64,000 nt of DNA from Rheinheimera sp. 1928-s (GCF_029269265.1 NZ_JARIXP010000004.1:62001-126000); one strand, 5' to 3'. Counted from the stretch's first letter, positions 27,461-40,188 are shown. The notes: a model not told the origin generated them from the letters alone. Numbers and translations are program-made.

Positions 27461-29716
27461 TTATACCAAAGCTTCTTCTTCGTTGTAGTCAAATTCTAAT
27501 TCATCGCCTTTCAGATCAATCCGCACATCACCGCCGTGCGCCAGTCGTCCAAACAAAATTTCGTTGGCCAAAGGCTTTTTCAGTTGCTCCTGGATCACCC
27601 GAGCCATAGGACGAGCACCCATTGCCTGATCGTAACCTTTGTCGGCCAGCCATTGACGGGCTGCACCACTTAACTCCATCGAGACTTGTTTTTTGTCCAG
27701 CTGCACCTGCAGGTCGCAAACAAACTTGTCGACAATTTGCAGAATAATGTCGCGGGATAAATGTTTAAACCAGATGATGCCATCCAAACGGTTTCTGAAT
27801 TCAGGGCTAAAAGTCCGGTTAATTTCAGCTAACGCATCGTGGCTGTGATCCTGCTGCTTAAAGCCGATGGTTTTACGCACCGTCTCTTGCACACCCGCGT
27901 TGGTCGTCATCACCAAAATCACATTACGGAAATCCACTTTACGCCCGCTGTTGTCGGTTAACGTACCATGATCCATCACCTGCAACAGAATGTTGTAGAT
28001 GTCAGAGTGCGCTTTTTCGATTTCATCCAAAAGCACCACTGAGTACGGATGTTTTGATACCGCATCGGTCAGTAAACCGCCCTGATCAAAACCAACATAA
28101 CCAGGAGGCGCGCCAATAAGGCGGCTGACCGCGTGGCGCTCCATATATTCGGACATATCAAAACGCAGCAGCTCTACGCCCATAATTTTGGCCAGTTGTT
28201 TGGTGACTTCAGTTTTACCCACCCCTGTTGGGCCTGCAAATAAGAAGTTACCAATAGGCTTTTCTTCGTTGCCCAATCCAGAGCGGGATAAACGAATGGC
28301 CGACGTTAAGACCTCAATAGGTTCGTCCTGACCAAAGACCACCATTTTCAGGTTACGGTCTAAGTTCGCCAGCGTATCTTTATCGGACGCTGACACTGAC
28401 TTTTCAGGAATACGCGCCATCTTGGCAATAATATGCTCAATTTCCGGCACATTAATCACTTTTTTACGTTTGGATACAGGCAATAACCGCTGACTGGCAC
28501 CTGCTTCGTCAATCACATCTATGGCTTTATCCGGTAAATGCCTCTCATTGATGTACTTGGCCGACAACTCAGCGGCAGCACGCAGCGCTTTTTGGGTATA
28601 ACGCACGCCATGGTGCGCTTCGTAACGCTCTTTTAAGCCTTGCAGAATTTGGGTGGTGTCATCCACGCTGGGTTCAACCACATCAATTTTCTGGAAACGA
28701 CGCACCAGCGCTGTATCTTTTTCAAAGATGTTTTTAAATTCCTGATAAGTGGTTGAGCCGATGCAACGTAAACGACCACTGGATAACAGCGGTTTAATCA
28801 GATTGGATGCATCCATCACACCACCGGACGCTGCTCCTGCGCCAATGACAGTGTGTATTTCATCAATAAACAGCACTGCATCTTTTTCGTTTTCGATTTC
28901 TTTTAGCAAGGACTTTAAGCGCTTTTCAAAATCGCCACGGTATTTTGTACCGGCCAGCAAGGAGCCCATATCCAGTGAATAAATAGTGGCATTGGCAATG
29001 ACTTCAGGCACCTGGTTATTGACGATGCGATAAGCCAGACCTTCGGCAATAGCGGTTTTACCTACCCCTGCTTCACCGACTAATAAGGGGTTGTTTTTCT
29101 TGCGGCGGCACAACACCTGAATCGTACGTTCCAGCTCCATATCGCGGCCAACCAATGGATCAATCTGGCCATTTTTCGCCAGAATATTCAGGTTCGCTGT
29201 GAAGCTTTCCAGGTATTTGTTTTCTTCAATCTGCACATCACCGTTTTCATCTTGCTGCTCGTCCTGCTGCTCGATTTTTTCGGTTTTGATTACGCCATGA
29301 GAAATGTAGTTGACGATATCCAAGCGGCTGATATCGATTTTTTTCAGCAAATAAACAGCCTGAGATTCCTGCTCACTAAAAATAGCGACTAATACGTTGG
29401 CCCCTGTGACTTCAGATTTACCTGAGGACTGCACATGAAACACTGCACGTTGCAGTACACGCTGAAATCCGAGCGTAGGCTGCGTGTCGCGGTCTGCGTC
29501 ATCCTCTGGTAACAAAGGGGTGGTTGAATCGATAAAATGCGACAGATCAAGCCGCAGGCGGTCTATATTAGCACCGCAAGACTTTAATGCCTCACCAGCT
29601 GCCGGGTTATCCAATAAAGCTAATAATAAATGTTCCACCGTCATGTACTCATGACGCTTTTCCCGCGCAAACCGAAACGCCAGATTTAAGGTTAACTCAA
29701 GATCTTTGTTCAACAT
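27461..29716 (-). CDS. clpA: ATP-dependent Clp protease ATPase subunit ClpA
   Basis: This 751-aa Hsp100 unfoldase has an N-terminal ClpN domain (residues 1-140), an acidic linker, and two AAA+ modules with Walker A GEAGVGKT (about residue 213) and GPTGVGKT (about 493). The paired Walker B motifs are LFIDEIHT and VVLLDEIEKAH. The IGL-type loop (TIGFKQQDH) that docks to ClpP is present. It unfolds N-degron and SsrA-tagged substrates for ClpP. It lies 48 bp after clpS on the same strand. The Gln/Glu/Asp-rich linker around residues 145-165 is normal for the family. The neighbouring aat and bpt genes create its substrates. Confidence 0.97.
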   Translation of the reverse strand: MLNKDLELTLNLAFRFAREKRHEYMTVEHLLLALLDNPAAGEALKSCGANIDRLRLDLSHFIDSTTPLLPEDDADRDTQPTLGFQRVLQRAVFHVQSSGKSEVTGANVLVAIFSEQESQAVYLLKKIDISRLDIVNYISHGVIKTEKIEQQDEQQDENGDVQIEENKYLESFTANLNILAKNGQIDPLVGRDMELERTIQVLCRRKKNNPLLVGEAGVGKTAIAEGLAYRIVNNQVPEVIANATIYSLDMGSLLAGTKYRGDFEKRLKSLLKEIENEKDAVLFIDEIHTVIGAGAASGGVMDASNLIKPLLSSGRLRCIGSTTYQEFKNIFEKDTALVRRFQKIDVVEPSVDDTTQILQGLKERYEAHHGVRYTQKALRAAAELSAKYINERHLPDKAIDVIDEAGASQRLLPVSKRKKVINVPEIEHIIAKMARIPEKSVSASDKDTLANLDRNLKMVVFGQDEPIEVLTSAIRLSRSGLGNEEKPIGNFLFAGPTGVGKTEVTKQLAKIMGVELLRFDMSEYMERHAVSRLIGAPPGYVGFDQGGLLTDAVSKHPYSVVLLDEIEKAHSDIYNILLQVMDHGTLTDNSGRKVDFRNVILVMTTNAGVQETVRKTIGFKQQDHSHDALAEINRTFSPEFRNRLDGIIWFKHLSRDIILQIVDKFVCDLQVQLDKKQVSMELSGAARQWLADKGYDQAMGARPMARVIQEQLKKPLANEILFGRLAHGGDVRIDLKGDELEFDYNEEEALV

Positions 29717-29764
29717 ACAACATCACTCCTAATCCACCTGAGTTACAACAGCAGTTGTTTGGCG

Positions 29765-30085
29765 TTAAGCCCGTTCCATAGTGCATAACAATGGATGTTC
29801 GTGCTCTTTCGCATAAATGGACACTTGCTGAACTTTGGTCTCCGCTACCTCGGCCGTGAACACTCCACAGACCGCCATCCCCTCGTAATGCACCTGCAAC
29901 ATAATTTCACTGGCTTTTTCATATTGCATATTAAAAAACCGGGTTAACACATCAATGACAAAATCCATAGGAGTATAGTCATCATTGTGAAGTATCACTT
30001 TATACATGGAAGGAGGTTTCACCTGTTGCCGGGTTTTCTCCACCACTCCGTGATCTGTTCCATTATTTTCTTTATAACCGCTCAT
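29765..30085 (-). CDS. clpS: ClpS, N-degron adaptor for ClpAP
   Basis: This 106-aa adaptor recognises N-terminal Leu, Phe, Tyr and Trp and delivers substrates to ClpA. The ligand-pocket signature [18 protein letters not shown] and the later [21 protein letters not shown] segment are intact, and an unstructured N-terminal tail of about 25 residues precedes them. It is the first gene of the clpS-clpA operon and divergent from cspD, the arrangement also seen in E. coli. Confidence 0.96.
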   Translation of the reverse strand: MSGYKENNGTDHGVVEKTRQQVKPPSMYKVILHNDDYTPMDFVIDVLTRFFNMQYEKASEIMLQVHYEGMAVCGVFTAEVAETKVQQVSIYAKEHEHPLLCTMERA

Positions 30086-30232
30086 AAACTATAGCCACGC
30101 CTGTTCAAAGCATCAAAATTGCATTGATGTATTTTTTTGCCGGACCTAAAGCCACTACAGGCTTTGCGGCCACTTTGTATCCCTACCTTATAGATAGTAC
30201 CTGCAACCTCTGTTTACAAGTCTGCAAAAAAC

Positions 30233-30260
30233 TTGACTAGTTGCACAAATTATCTACAGT
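30233..30260 (+). promoter_or_regulatory. Likely sigma-70 promoter of cspD
   Basis: TTGACT (30233-30238) and TACAGT (30255-30260) are spaced by 16 bp and lie 80 bp upstream of the cspD ATG, leaving an untranslated leader of about 70 nt. Five of six and four of six consensus positions match. Confidence 0.5.
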
Positions 30261-30339
30261 AAATGGTGGAGTCTGCCCGCAGCTCCCTGTTGCACCGTCT
30301 TAGAATACAGAATTTAGCTAACTTAGAGAAGGAAGTAGT

Positions 30340-30561
30340 ATGGCTACCGGTAAAGTGAAATGGTTCAATAATGCCAAAGGATTTGGGTTTATTCGTGAAG
30401 ATGGTCGTGACGAAGACATTTTCGCCCATTATTCAACCATTAACATGGATGGCTACCGTACGCTGAAGGCCGGCCAGGATGTGGTGTTTGACCTGTCTGA
30501 GGGCCCGAAAGGTTTACATGCAGTAAATATCGCACTGCCAGAGGGCGAAAAGCCTGAATAA
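30340..30561 (+). CDS. cspD: Cold-shock-domain protein CspD
   Basis: This 73-aa OB-fold protein has MATGKVKWFNNAKGFGFIRE (RNP1) and DIFAHYS (RNP2). The divergent pairing with clpS and the GYRTLKAGQDVVFDLSEGPKG sequence favour CspD, which in E. coli inhibits replication in stationary phase, over a cold-inducible CspA. The leader carries GAAGGAAG directly before the ATG. A clear terminator follows. Confidence 0.92.
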   Translation: MATGKVKWFNNAKGFGFIREDGRDEDIFAHYSTINMDGYRTLKAGQDVVFDLSEGPKGLHAVNIALPEGEKPE

Positions 30562-30590
30562 CCACCTGAAGCTCAGAATATCCATATGAA

Positions 30591-30614
30591 ATGCCGGCTA
30601 AAGCCGGCATTTTT
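30591..30614 (+). terminator. Intrinsic terminator of cspD
   Basis: ATGCCGGC-TAAA-GCCGGCAT is a perfect 8-bp stem followed by TTTTCTTT, 29 bp after the cspD stop. Confidence 0.88.
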
Positions 30615-30665
30615 CTTTGGTCTCAATTGAACTATGGTTCGTCTTAAAATTAGACACAGTGGGTC

Positions 30666-30744
30666 TTAGGGGCCGCGGCTTGTCCCGGCCCGTCCATGAG
30701 CACCGAGGTATCATTAGACGGGAGAGGACAAGCCTCTCCCCTAC
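30666..30744. repeat. Inverted pair of GTAG-type REP units (BIME-like)
   Basis: Two related hairpins face each other. The unit on the minus strand (30744-30720) reads GTAG, then stem GGGAGAGG, loop CTTGT, stem CCTCTCCC. The unit on the plus strand (30666-30691) reads TTAG, then stem GGGCC plus GG, the same CTTGT loop and the closing stem CCC-GGCCC. A GTAG-like tetranucleotide at the foot of a palindrome and paired inverted copies between convergent genes are the hallmarks of REP elements mobilised by RAYT transposases. They lie between the cspD terminator and the icd stop. No RAYT gene is in this window. Confidence 0.65.
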
Positions 30745-30750
30745 AGTTAA

Positions 30751-33358
<2,608 letters not shown>

Positions 33359-33826
33359 ATGTCCCGTCCTTTATTGCATTTAACTGTCGCCGCTGTACTG
33401 TATTTTCAAGGCCGTTATTTACTGGTGGAAGAAAAAGATAAAAACTCTGGCCGTCTGGTGCTGAATCAGCCTGCAGGTCATGTTGAGGAGAATGAGGATG
33501 TCGTCAGTGCCATCAAACGGGAACTACAAGAAGAAACAGGCCTGAGCTTAGAGCCTGATGCCTGGCTGGGTATTTCCCAGCTCAAAGCCGCCAATAGTCA
33601 TTTTTATGTGCGGGTGAATTTTGTCTTTACCCCTACCGAATTACCAGCGCAGTATCAGCCACAGGATGACGATATTCTGGCGCTACACTGGTTGAGTTTG
33701 GCTGAGTTACGCACTCATGCCCTGCCTGTGCGTAGTCAACTAGTGCTGGATGCCATCACACAGTTTGAGCAAAAGCAGTTACTGCCGCTCCATCAGATTA
33801 AAGACGCAGTCATTCACAGCTATTGA
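33359..33826 (+). CDS. nudJ: NudJ, Nudix phosphatase
   Basis: This 155-aa Nudix hydrolase has the box [22 protein letters not shown] matching Gx5Ex7REUxEExGU near residues 39-60. E. coli NudJ hydrolyses nucleoside tri- and diphosphates and the thiamine precursor HMP-PP. The ATG at 33359 is preceded by AAGGAG at a slightly long spacing. A TTG two codons upstream is an alternative start. A more upstream start at 33299 would add an unlikely Phe/Arg-rich peptide. Gene order nudJ-mnmA-hflD-purB is conserved with E. coli. Confidence 0.92.
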   Translation: MSRPLLHLTVAAVLYFQGRYLLVEEKDKNSGRLVLNQPAGHVEENEDVVSAIKRELQEETGLSLEPDAWLGISQLKAANSHFYVRVNFVFTPTELPAQYQPQDDDILALHWLSLAELRTHALPVRSQLVLDAITQFEQKQLLPLHQIKDAVIHSY

Positions 33827-33877
33827 AAACAAGTCTGCAGATCCGCTGTTATTAACATTTTTTGGCAAACAATTTGG

Positions 33878-33886
33878 TGGTATAAT
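33878..33886 (+). promoter_or_regulatory. Extended -10 promoter element for mnmA
   Basis: TGG-TATAAT (33878-33886) is a perfect extended -10 element about 40 bp upstream of the mnmA ATG, beyond the nudJ stop. No good -35 hexamer is needed or seen. It suggests that mnmA-hflD-purB has its own start site. Confidence 0.55.
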
Positions 33887-33926
33887 CCGCGCCCGTTCCC
33901 ATCCAGCCAGTAAAAAGTGCGGTGTA

Positions 33927-35027
33927 ATGTCAGATAACAGCAGCAAAAAAGTCATTGTCGGTATGTCCGGTGGTGTTGATTCCTCAGTGTCCGCCTACCT
34001 GCTGATGCAGCAAGGGTATCAGGTCGAAGGCCTGTTTATGAAGAACTGGGAAGAAGATGACGACAGCGAATACTGCGCTGCTGCTGATGACTTAAGAGAT
34101 GCTCAGGCGGTCTGTGACAAGCTGGGTATCAAGCTGCATAAAGTCAACTTTGCCGCTGAGTACTGGGATAATGTGTTTGAATATTTCCTTGAGGAGTATA
34201 AAGCTGGCCGCACGCCGAACCCGGATATTATGTGCAACAAGGAAATTAAGTTTAAAGCTTTCCTTGAATTTGCTGCCGAAGCTTTAGGTGCCGACTACAT
34301 CGCCACAGGCCATTATGTGCAGCGCCGTGAAGTCGAAGGCCACTGGCAGTTATTGCGGGGTCTGGATACCAATAAAGATCAGAGTTATTTCCTTTACACC
34401 ATAGGTGAAGAACATGTGGCGCAAACCCTGTTCCCTGTCGGTCATCTGGAAAAGCCTCTGGTACGGGCTATTGCCGAAGAACAAGGTTTAATTACACACG
34501 ATAAAAAAGACAGCACAGGCATTTGTTTTATCGGCGAGCGTAAATTTAAAGATTTCCTGCAAAAGTATCTGCCAGCCCAGCCTGGTGATATTTACACAGT
34601 AGACGGCGATAAAATTGGCCAGCACGATGGCCTGATGTATCACACTTTAGGTCAGCGTAAAGGTTTACGTATTGGTGGCTTAAAAGATGGTGATGATCAG
34701 CCCTGGTATGTGGTGGCAAAAGACTTGATCAATAACCGTCTTATTGTCGCTCAGGGTCATGACCATCCAAGTATGTTCTCCAAAGGTTTAGTGGCGAACC
34801 AATTGCACTGGGTCGATCGTACAGGCCCACAACAGGCGCTTCGCTGCACAGTCAAAACCCGTTATCGTCAAACCGATATTCCATGCACCCTGACCCCTAT
34901 GCCAGATGGCACTGTGGTTGTGGTATTTGATCAGCCTCAAAAAGCCGTGACCCCAGGTCAGTCTGCTGTGTTTTACAGCGACGAGATTTGTTTGGGTGGT
35001 GGCATTATTAATTCGGCCATACAGTAA
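33927..35027 (+). CDS. mnmA: tRNA-specific 2-thiouridylase MnmA
   Basis: This 366-aa enzyme places sulfur on U34 of tRNA Lys, Glu and Gln. The PP-loop [18 protein letters not shown] is at the N-terminus. [13 protein letters not shown] carries the first catalytic Cys and [13 protein letters not shown] the second. The ATG at 33927 starts [12 protein letters not shown]. The frame extends upstream but overlaps nudJ and lacks family residues. Its ribosome site is weak. Three bases separate its stop from hflD. Confidence 0.96.
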   Translation: MSDNSSKKVIVGMSGGVDSSVSAYLLMQQGYQVEGLFMKNWEEDDDSEYCAAADDLRDAQAVCDKLGIKLHKVNFAAEYWDNVFEYFLEEYKAGRTPNPDIMCNKEIKFKAFLEFAAEALGADYIATGHYVQRREVEGHWQLLRGLDTNKDQSYFLYTIGEEHVAQTLFPVGHLEKPLVRAIAEEQGLITHDKKDSTGICFIGERKFKDFLQKYLPAQPGDIYTVDGDKIGQHDGLMYHTLGQRKGLRIGGLKDGDDQPWYVVAKDLINNRLIVAQGHDHPSMFSKGLVANQLHWVDRTGPQQALRCTVKTRYRQTDIPCTLTPMPDGTVVVVFDQPQKAVTPGQSAVFYSDEICLGGGIINSAIQ

Positions 35028-35030
35028 ACT

Positions 35031-35669
35031 ATGCAACACAGTATTCAGACTCAAACCCTTGCTCTGGCCGGTATGTGCCAGGCACTTAAGCTTTTACAGC
35101 AAGTCACCCGCACTAACGATGTGGCATTGACTGATTTACAGCTGTGTTTAGCCAGTATCGCCAATTTGTCTCCGGCCGAGCCTTTGGATATTTATGGCAA
35201 AGATGTGGCGAACCTGCGCGCTGGTTATCAGTGTCTGGTGGATCAGCTAGGTGACAATCAGCGCAAAGATGTGGAACTGACCCGTTATGTGGTGTCCGTC
35301 ATTGCACTGGAGCGTAAGCTGACAAAAAACCGCGACAATCTGGATAACCTGGGTAAACGTTTATCCCGTTTAGAGCAGCAACTGCAGCATTTTTCTATTA
35401 CCGATGAAAACATCATTGCCAATCTGGCCGATATTTATGTCGAATGCATCAGCTCTTTAGGCACCCGAATTCAGGTCGCTGGTCAGCCAGAACTGCTAAA
35501 GCAGCAACTGGTACAGCATAAAGTTCGCGCTTTGTTATTGGCCGCTATCCGCGCCGTGGTGTTATGGCGCCAGTCCGGTGGCAGCCGTCTGCATTTTGTA
35601 TTCAAACGCAAAGCCCTGCTTAATGAAGCCAAATCCGTTTTACACACTATTGCCCCAACCCATTCATAG
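35031..35669 (+). CDS. hflD: HflD, high-frequency lysogenization protein homologue
   Basis: This 212-aa, mainly helical protein is cytoplasmic or peripheral to the inner membrane. In E. coli, HflD counteracts lambda CII, and its normal cellular role is unclear. The sequence from MQHSIQTQTLALAGMCQAL through NLRAGYQCLVDQLG and the Arg-rich C-terminus match the family, and the position between mnmA and purB is conserved. It is spaced 3 bp from mnmA and 9 bp from purB, so all three are one transcript. Confidence 0.93.
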   Translation: MQHSIQTQTLALAGMCQALKLLQQVTRTNDVALTDLQLCLASIANLSPAEPLDIYGKDVANLRAGYQCLVDQLGDNQRKDVELTRYVVSVIALERKLTKNRDNLDNLGKRLSRLEQQLQHFSITDENIIANLADIYVECISSLGTRIQVAGQPELLKQQLVQHKVRALLLAAIRAVVLWRQSGGSRLHFVFKRKALLNEAKSVLHTIAPTHS

Positions 35670-37049
<1,380 letters not shown>

Positions 37050-37075
37050 ACTAAGCTTCGGTTAGAGTTTTTATA

Positions 37076-37102
37076 CAGGGCGATTTAATCGCCCTGTTTT
37101 TA
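37076..37102 (+). terminator. Intrinsic terminator after purB
   Basis: CAGGGCGA-TTTAA-TCGCCCTG is a perfect 8-bp stem followed by TTTTTAT, 27 bp beyond the purB stop and 16 bp before the roxA start. Some read-through into roxA is possible. Confidence 0.85.
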
Positions 37103-37117
37103 TGGTGAACCAGAACT

Positions 37118-38272
37118 ATGTACCAATTATTTTTAAATGAATTAACCGCCCAGCAGTTTTTAGCAGAGTACTGGCAGAAAAAACCTTTGCTGATCAAAGC
37201 GGGCTTTAGAAACTTTGTCGACCCGATCAGCCCGGACGAACTGGCAGGCCTTGCCGGTGAAGAAGAAATTGAATCCCGTATTGTTAGCAATAAAAATGCG
37301 GTATGGGATATGGAAACCGGTCCTTTTGAGGATTTCAGCCATTTAGGCGAAGCAGGCTGGACTTTGCTAGTGCAGGCTGTCGATCACTGGCATCCGCACT
37401 CTGCTGCTTTGATAGAGCCGTTCCGCTTTATTCCAAACTGGCGTATTGACGATTTGATGGTGAGCTTTTCAACTGCAGGTGGTGGAGTAGGCCCGCATTT
37501 GGACCAATACGATGTCTTTATTATTCAAGGCCAGGGCAAACGTCATTGGCGCGTTGGCATGCCGGACAGCAGCTTAAAACAGCACTGCCCTCACCCGCGT
37601 TTATTGCAGGTGACTCCTTTTATCGACTGCATTGATGTGATCACTGAACCTGGCGATATTTTATATATTCCACCAGGTTGCCCGCATGATGGCATCTCGT
37701 TAGATCCGTCACTGAACTACTCAGTGGGTTTCCGCGCGCCGGCGCAAAAAGATTTACTGACGGGTTTGGCCGATCATCTGATTGATCAGGACATTACGGG
37801 TCGTCGTTTCACCGACCCAGAGCGTCAGATACCAGAGTCCGTCGGGGCTATCAGTGAACAAGATCTGAGCCAGGTGCAGGATTTGCTGCGTCAATTAGTA
37901 GACGACAAAAACCTTGCTGCTCAGTGGTTTGGCAGTTATATCAGCCATGCCAAACACGAGTTGGATGCAACAGAACCCGATCCACATTACGAAGCTGATG
38001 AAATTGCTGAGTATCTGCAAGAAGGGTCAGTGCTAGCCAAATTAGGTGGCCTGCGCACTTTGTATTATCAGGCCAATCCAGCCGAAGATATCCAACTCTT
38101 CATCAACGGTGATCGCTTTTTAGTACCTGCGATTGAGCTTGATACAGTGAAAAAACTGACGGATCAGGTTAGCCTGAGTCAGGAAGATTGCCAGCATTTT
38201 TCTGCTGATAACGGCCGTTTACAGCTCATAACACTGCTGATTAATAAAGGCTACTGGTACTTTACTGAATAA
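37118..38272 (+). CDS. roxA: RoxA/YcfD, ribosomal protein uL16 arginine hydroxylase
   Basis: This 384-aa JmjC-like 2-oxoglutarate/Fe(II) oxygenase hydroxylates an arginine of ribosomal protein L16. The cupin facial triad is visible as H127-x-D129 in VGPHLDQYDVF and a later His in IPPGCPHDGIS. The start MYQLFLNELTAQQFLAEYWQKKPLLI matches family N-termini. It follows purB. In E. coli (ycfD) it is elsewhere, but the purB-roxA neighbourhood is common in Shewanella-like genomes. A long bidirectional terminator follows. Confidence 0.9.
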   Translation: MYQLFLNELTAQQFLAEYWQKKPLLIKAGFRNFVDPISPDELAGLAGEEEIESRIVSNKNAVWDMETGPFEDFSHLGEAGWTLLVQAVDHWHPHSAALIEPFRFIPNWRIDDLMVSFSTAGGGVGPHLDQYDVFIIQGQGKRHWRVGMPDSSLKQHCPHPRLLQVTPFIDCIDVITEPGDILYIPPGCPHDGISLDPSLNYSVGFRAPAQKDLLTGLADHLIDQDITGRRFTDPERQIPESVGAISEQDLSQVQDLLRQLVDDKNLAAQWFGSYISHAKHELDATEPDPHYEADEIAEYLQEGSVLAKLGGLRTLYYQANPAEDIQLFINGDRFLVPAIELDTVKKLTDQVSLSQEDCQHFSADNGRLQLITLLINKGYWYFTE

Positions 38273-38292
38273 ACCTCATCAGTGCTGATTGC

Positions 38293-38332
38293 TAAGAAAC
38301 AAAAAACCGCCGAAGCGGTTTTTTGTTTCTTA
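38293..38332. terminator. Long perfect bidirectional terminator, roxA/DUF4826
   Basis: An 18-bp perfect stem (38293-38310 with 38315-38332) around a CGAA loop. The stem contains A6 on one side and T6 on the other next to CCGC/GCGG, so it terminates both the plus-strand roxA transcript and the minus-strand gene ending at 38370. Confidence 0.9.
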
Positions 38333-38369
38333 AGCGCAGCATGTAAAGATTTATATACTCTCTGGACAC

Positions 38370-38792
38370 TTAACTCTGCTTGCCCCACAACTCTTCTTTA
38401 TCAAAGAGTTCATATAAACCGTGGGCTCTTCGTACCAATAAATTTGCAAAGTCTACTTTGGTTTGATCCAAAGCGCCGGAATTCATAATCTGCTCGGCTT
38501 TTAATTGCCAGTTAAATGAAAAAGCACGTACAGCATCTCTGGCATCTTTTGCCGCCGACAAAGGCAAGTGATCTGTAGGTAAATCACCACTTATTACCCA
38601 ATATTGTTGACGGTTTTGTGCGGTCATCTTCCAAACAGCCATTATTGGTGTTAAATAACGAGATTCTGACACTGCCACAGTGTCTGGCAATATGCCTTTT
38701 TCTGCCAGGTACTGGTTTGCTTTTTGGAACTGAGCCTGAACCCACTCATTGTGCGCCTGCTCTTGTTGTTCCGGGGTTAACTGATCTGTCAT
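38370..38792 (-). CDS. DUF4826-like hypothetical protein
   Basis: This 140-aa soluble protein starts MTDQLTPEQQEQAHNEW. The start at 38792 is preceded by AGGAGAGG. A longer frame reaches into the opposite promoter region and is unlikely. Conserved-looking segments are YWVISGDLPTDHL and ARDAVRAFSFNWQLKAEQI, which I associate with the DUF4826 family of gammaproteobacteria. No function is known. It is divergent from the dehydrogenase and shares the operator-rich spacer. Confidence 0.75.
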   Translation of the reverse strand: MTDQLTPEQQEQAHNEWVQAQFQKANQYLAEKGILPDTVAVSESRYLTPIMAVWKMTAQNRQQYWVISGDLPTDHLPLSAAKDARDAVRAFSFNWQLKAEQIMNSGALDQTKVDFANLLVRRAHGLYELFDKEELWGKQS

Positions 38793-38839
38793 TGCGATAT
38801 TCCTCTCCTGAAGTGGCGTTACTTTATGTGACTCAATCC

Positions 38840-38888
38840 CGACAATCAAGAGTTGACACAAATTGTCGACAATCACCTGGTCTTACCA
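38840..38888. promoter_or_regulatory. Cluster of palindromic operator-like sites upstream of the dehydrogenase
   Basis: Within 49 bp lie a direct repeat CGACAATCA (38840-38848 and 38867-38875), TTGACA (38853-38858), a perfect 12-bp palindrome ATTGTCGACAAT (38862-38873) and CTGGT-CTT-ACCAG (38877-38889), a perfect palindrome matching the GntR-family TGGTnnnACCA pattern and 10 of 11 positions of TGGTCNGACCA (FadR-like). They probably regulate the dehydrogenase, but the regulators are inferred from pattern only. Confidence 0.45.
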
Positions 38889-39006
38889 GACTATGTTTTT
38901 ACAGATAGATGGCGAAAGTGTCGCTGAAGTGGTACATTCCGCGGCGCAAAAAAGCCCTTACCCTGCCCTGCAAGGTGCAGTGAGTTATATCAACGGAGAA
39001 CAAGTC

Positions 39007-40047
39007 GTGGCTGTATTTAACCATCCTGAATTTGATAACCATGAGCAAGTCGTATTCTGCAGTGATGAAACCACAGGTTTAAAAGCCATTATTGCGATCC
39101 ACAGCACAGCCTTAGGCCCTGCGACAGGTGGCTGCCGTATGTGGGACTACGTGGCTGATGAAGATGCCTTAGTTGACGTATTGCGTTTATCCCGTGGCAT
39201 GACGTACAAAAATGCCATGGCAGGTTTGCCATTAGGTGGTGGTAAGGCCGTTATTATTGGTGATGCGAAAAAAATCAAATCTGAAGCCTTGTTCCGCAAA
39301 TTTGGCAAGTTTGTCCATTCGTTGAGTGGCCGTTATGTCAGCGCTGAAGATGTAAACATCACCACTGGCGACATAATGATCGTCAACAAAGAAACACCTT
39401 ATGTGGCTGGTTTAGAAGGTTTAAGCGGCAACCCAGGTCCTTTCACTGCACTAGGAACTTACCGTGGCATTAAAGCTGCGGCCAAGCATAAGTTTGGTAC
39501 AGATGATTTGAATGGCCTGACTGTTGCGGTTCAGGGTTTAGGCAGTGTTGGTTTTTATCTGTGTGAATACCTGCATAAAGAAGGTGCCAAACTGATCGTA
39601 ACTGATATCAATCAGGACGCTGTCAGCCGCGCCGTAGCGCAGTTTAACGCTACAGCTGTAGGCTTAGATGAAATCTATGCTGTTGACGCTGATATCTACG
39701 CTCCTTGTGCTTTAGGTGCCACCATTAACGACATCAGCATCCCTCAACTGAAATGCAAAATCATTGCAGGTTGTGCCAACAACCAGTTGAAAGAAAGCCG
39801 TCATGGTGAAATTTTGCGTCAAAAAGGCATTTTGTATGCACCGGACTATGTGATCAACGCAGGTGGCATTATCAATGTGGCCATGGAAATGCGGGCTCAA
39901 GGCTACAACGCTGAAGAGTCAACCACTAAGGTGAACCAGATTTACCATACGCTGATCAATATCTTCGAGCGCGCTGATGCTCAGCAAAAACCGACCAATG
40001 AAGTGGCCGATTTAATGGCGCAGGAAATTATCCGTAACGCCCGTTAA
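39007..40047 (+). CDS. Leucine-type amino-acid dehydrogenase (Leu/Phe/Val family)
   Basis: This 346-aa enzyme reversibly deaminates branched-chain amino acids with NAD+. The dimerisation domain contains LGPATGGCRMW and the catalytic Lys in LPLGGGKAV. The NAD-binding Rossmann motif is VAVQGLGSVGFYLCEYL. The GTG at 39007 was chosen because GGAG lies eight bases upstream and the resulting MAVFNHPEFDNHE start matches homologues. The frame is open further upstream (ATG at 38893), but that part lacks a ribosome site and homologous sequence as I recall the family. It is probably induced for branched-chain amino-acid use. A palindromic element follows its stop. Confidence 0.9.
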   Translation: MAVFNHPEFDNHEQVVFCSDETTGLKAIIAIHSTALGPATGGCRMWDYVADEDALVDVLRLSRGMTYKNAMAGLPLGGGKAVIIGDAKKIKSEALFRKFGKFVHSLSGRYVSAEDVNITTGDIMIVNKETPYVAGLEGLSGNPGPFTALGTYRGIKAAAKHKFGTDDLNGLTVAVQGLGSVGFYLCEYLHKEGAKLIVTDINQDAVSRAVAQFNATAVGLDEIYAVDADIYAPCALGATINDISIPQLKCKIIAGCANNQLKESRHGEILRQKGILYAPDYVINAGGIINVAMEMRAQGYNAEESTTKVNQIYHTLINIFERADAQQKPTNEVADLMAQEIIRNAR

Positions 40048-40063
40048 CTGTATGCCACATCGA

Positions 40064-40188
40064 CACCCAAAGTAATTGGAGTTGCAGCGCGACGACAAGC
40101 GAGCGAGACCCCAGGAGCATAGTTGTCCTATGTGACTGGGGCGAGTAGCGCAGTCAACAAAGCTGCAGCTTCAAGAACGCGGGGTATA
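40064..40188. repeat. Nested palindromic intergenic element, about 125 bp
   Basis: An outer imperfect arm pair (40076-40088 with 40162-40174, 11 of 13 complementary) encloses an inner hairpin. In the hairpin, CCCCAG (40109-40114) pairs with CTGGGG (40136-40141) and CATAG (40118-40122) with CTATG (40128-40132) around TTGTC. Ends resemble ACCC...GGGTATA. The design is that of a miniature mobile or REP-like repeat found between genes in several gammaproteobacteria. Its right end supplies the final codons and stop of the minus-strand YdcF-like gene. Confidence 0.6.
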
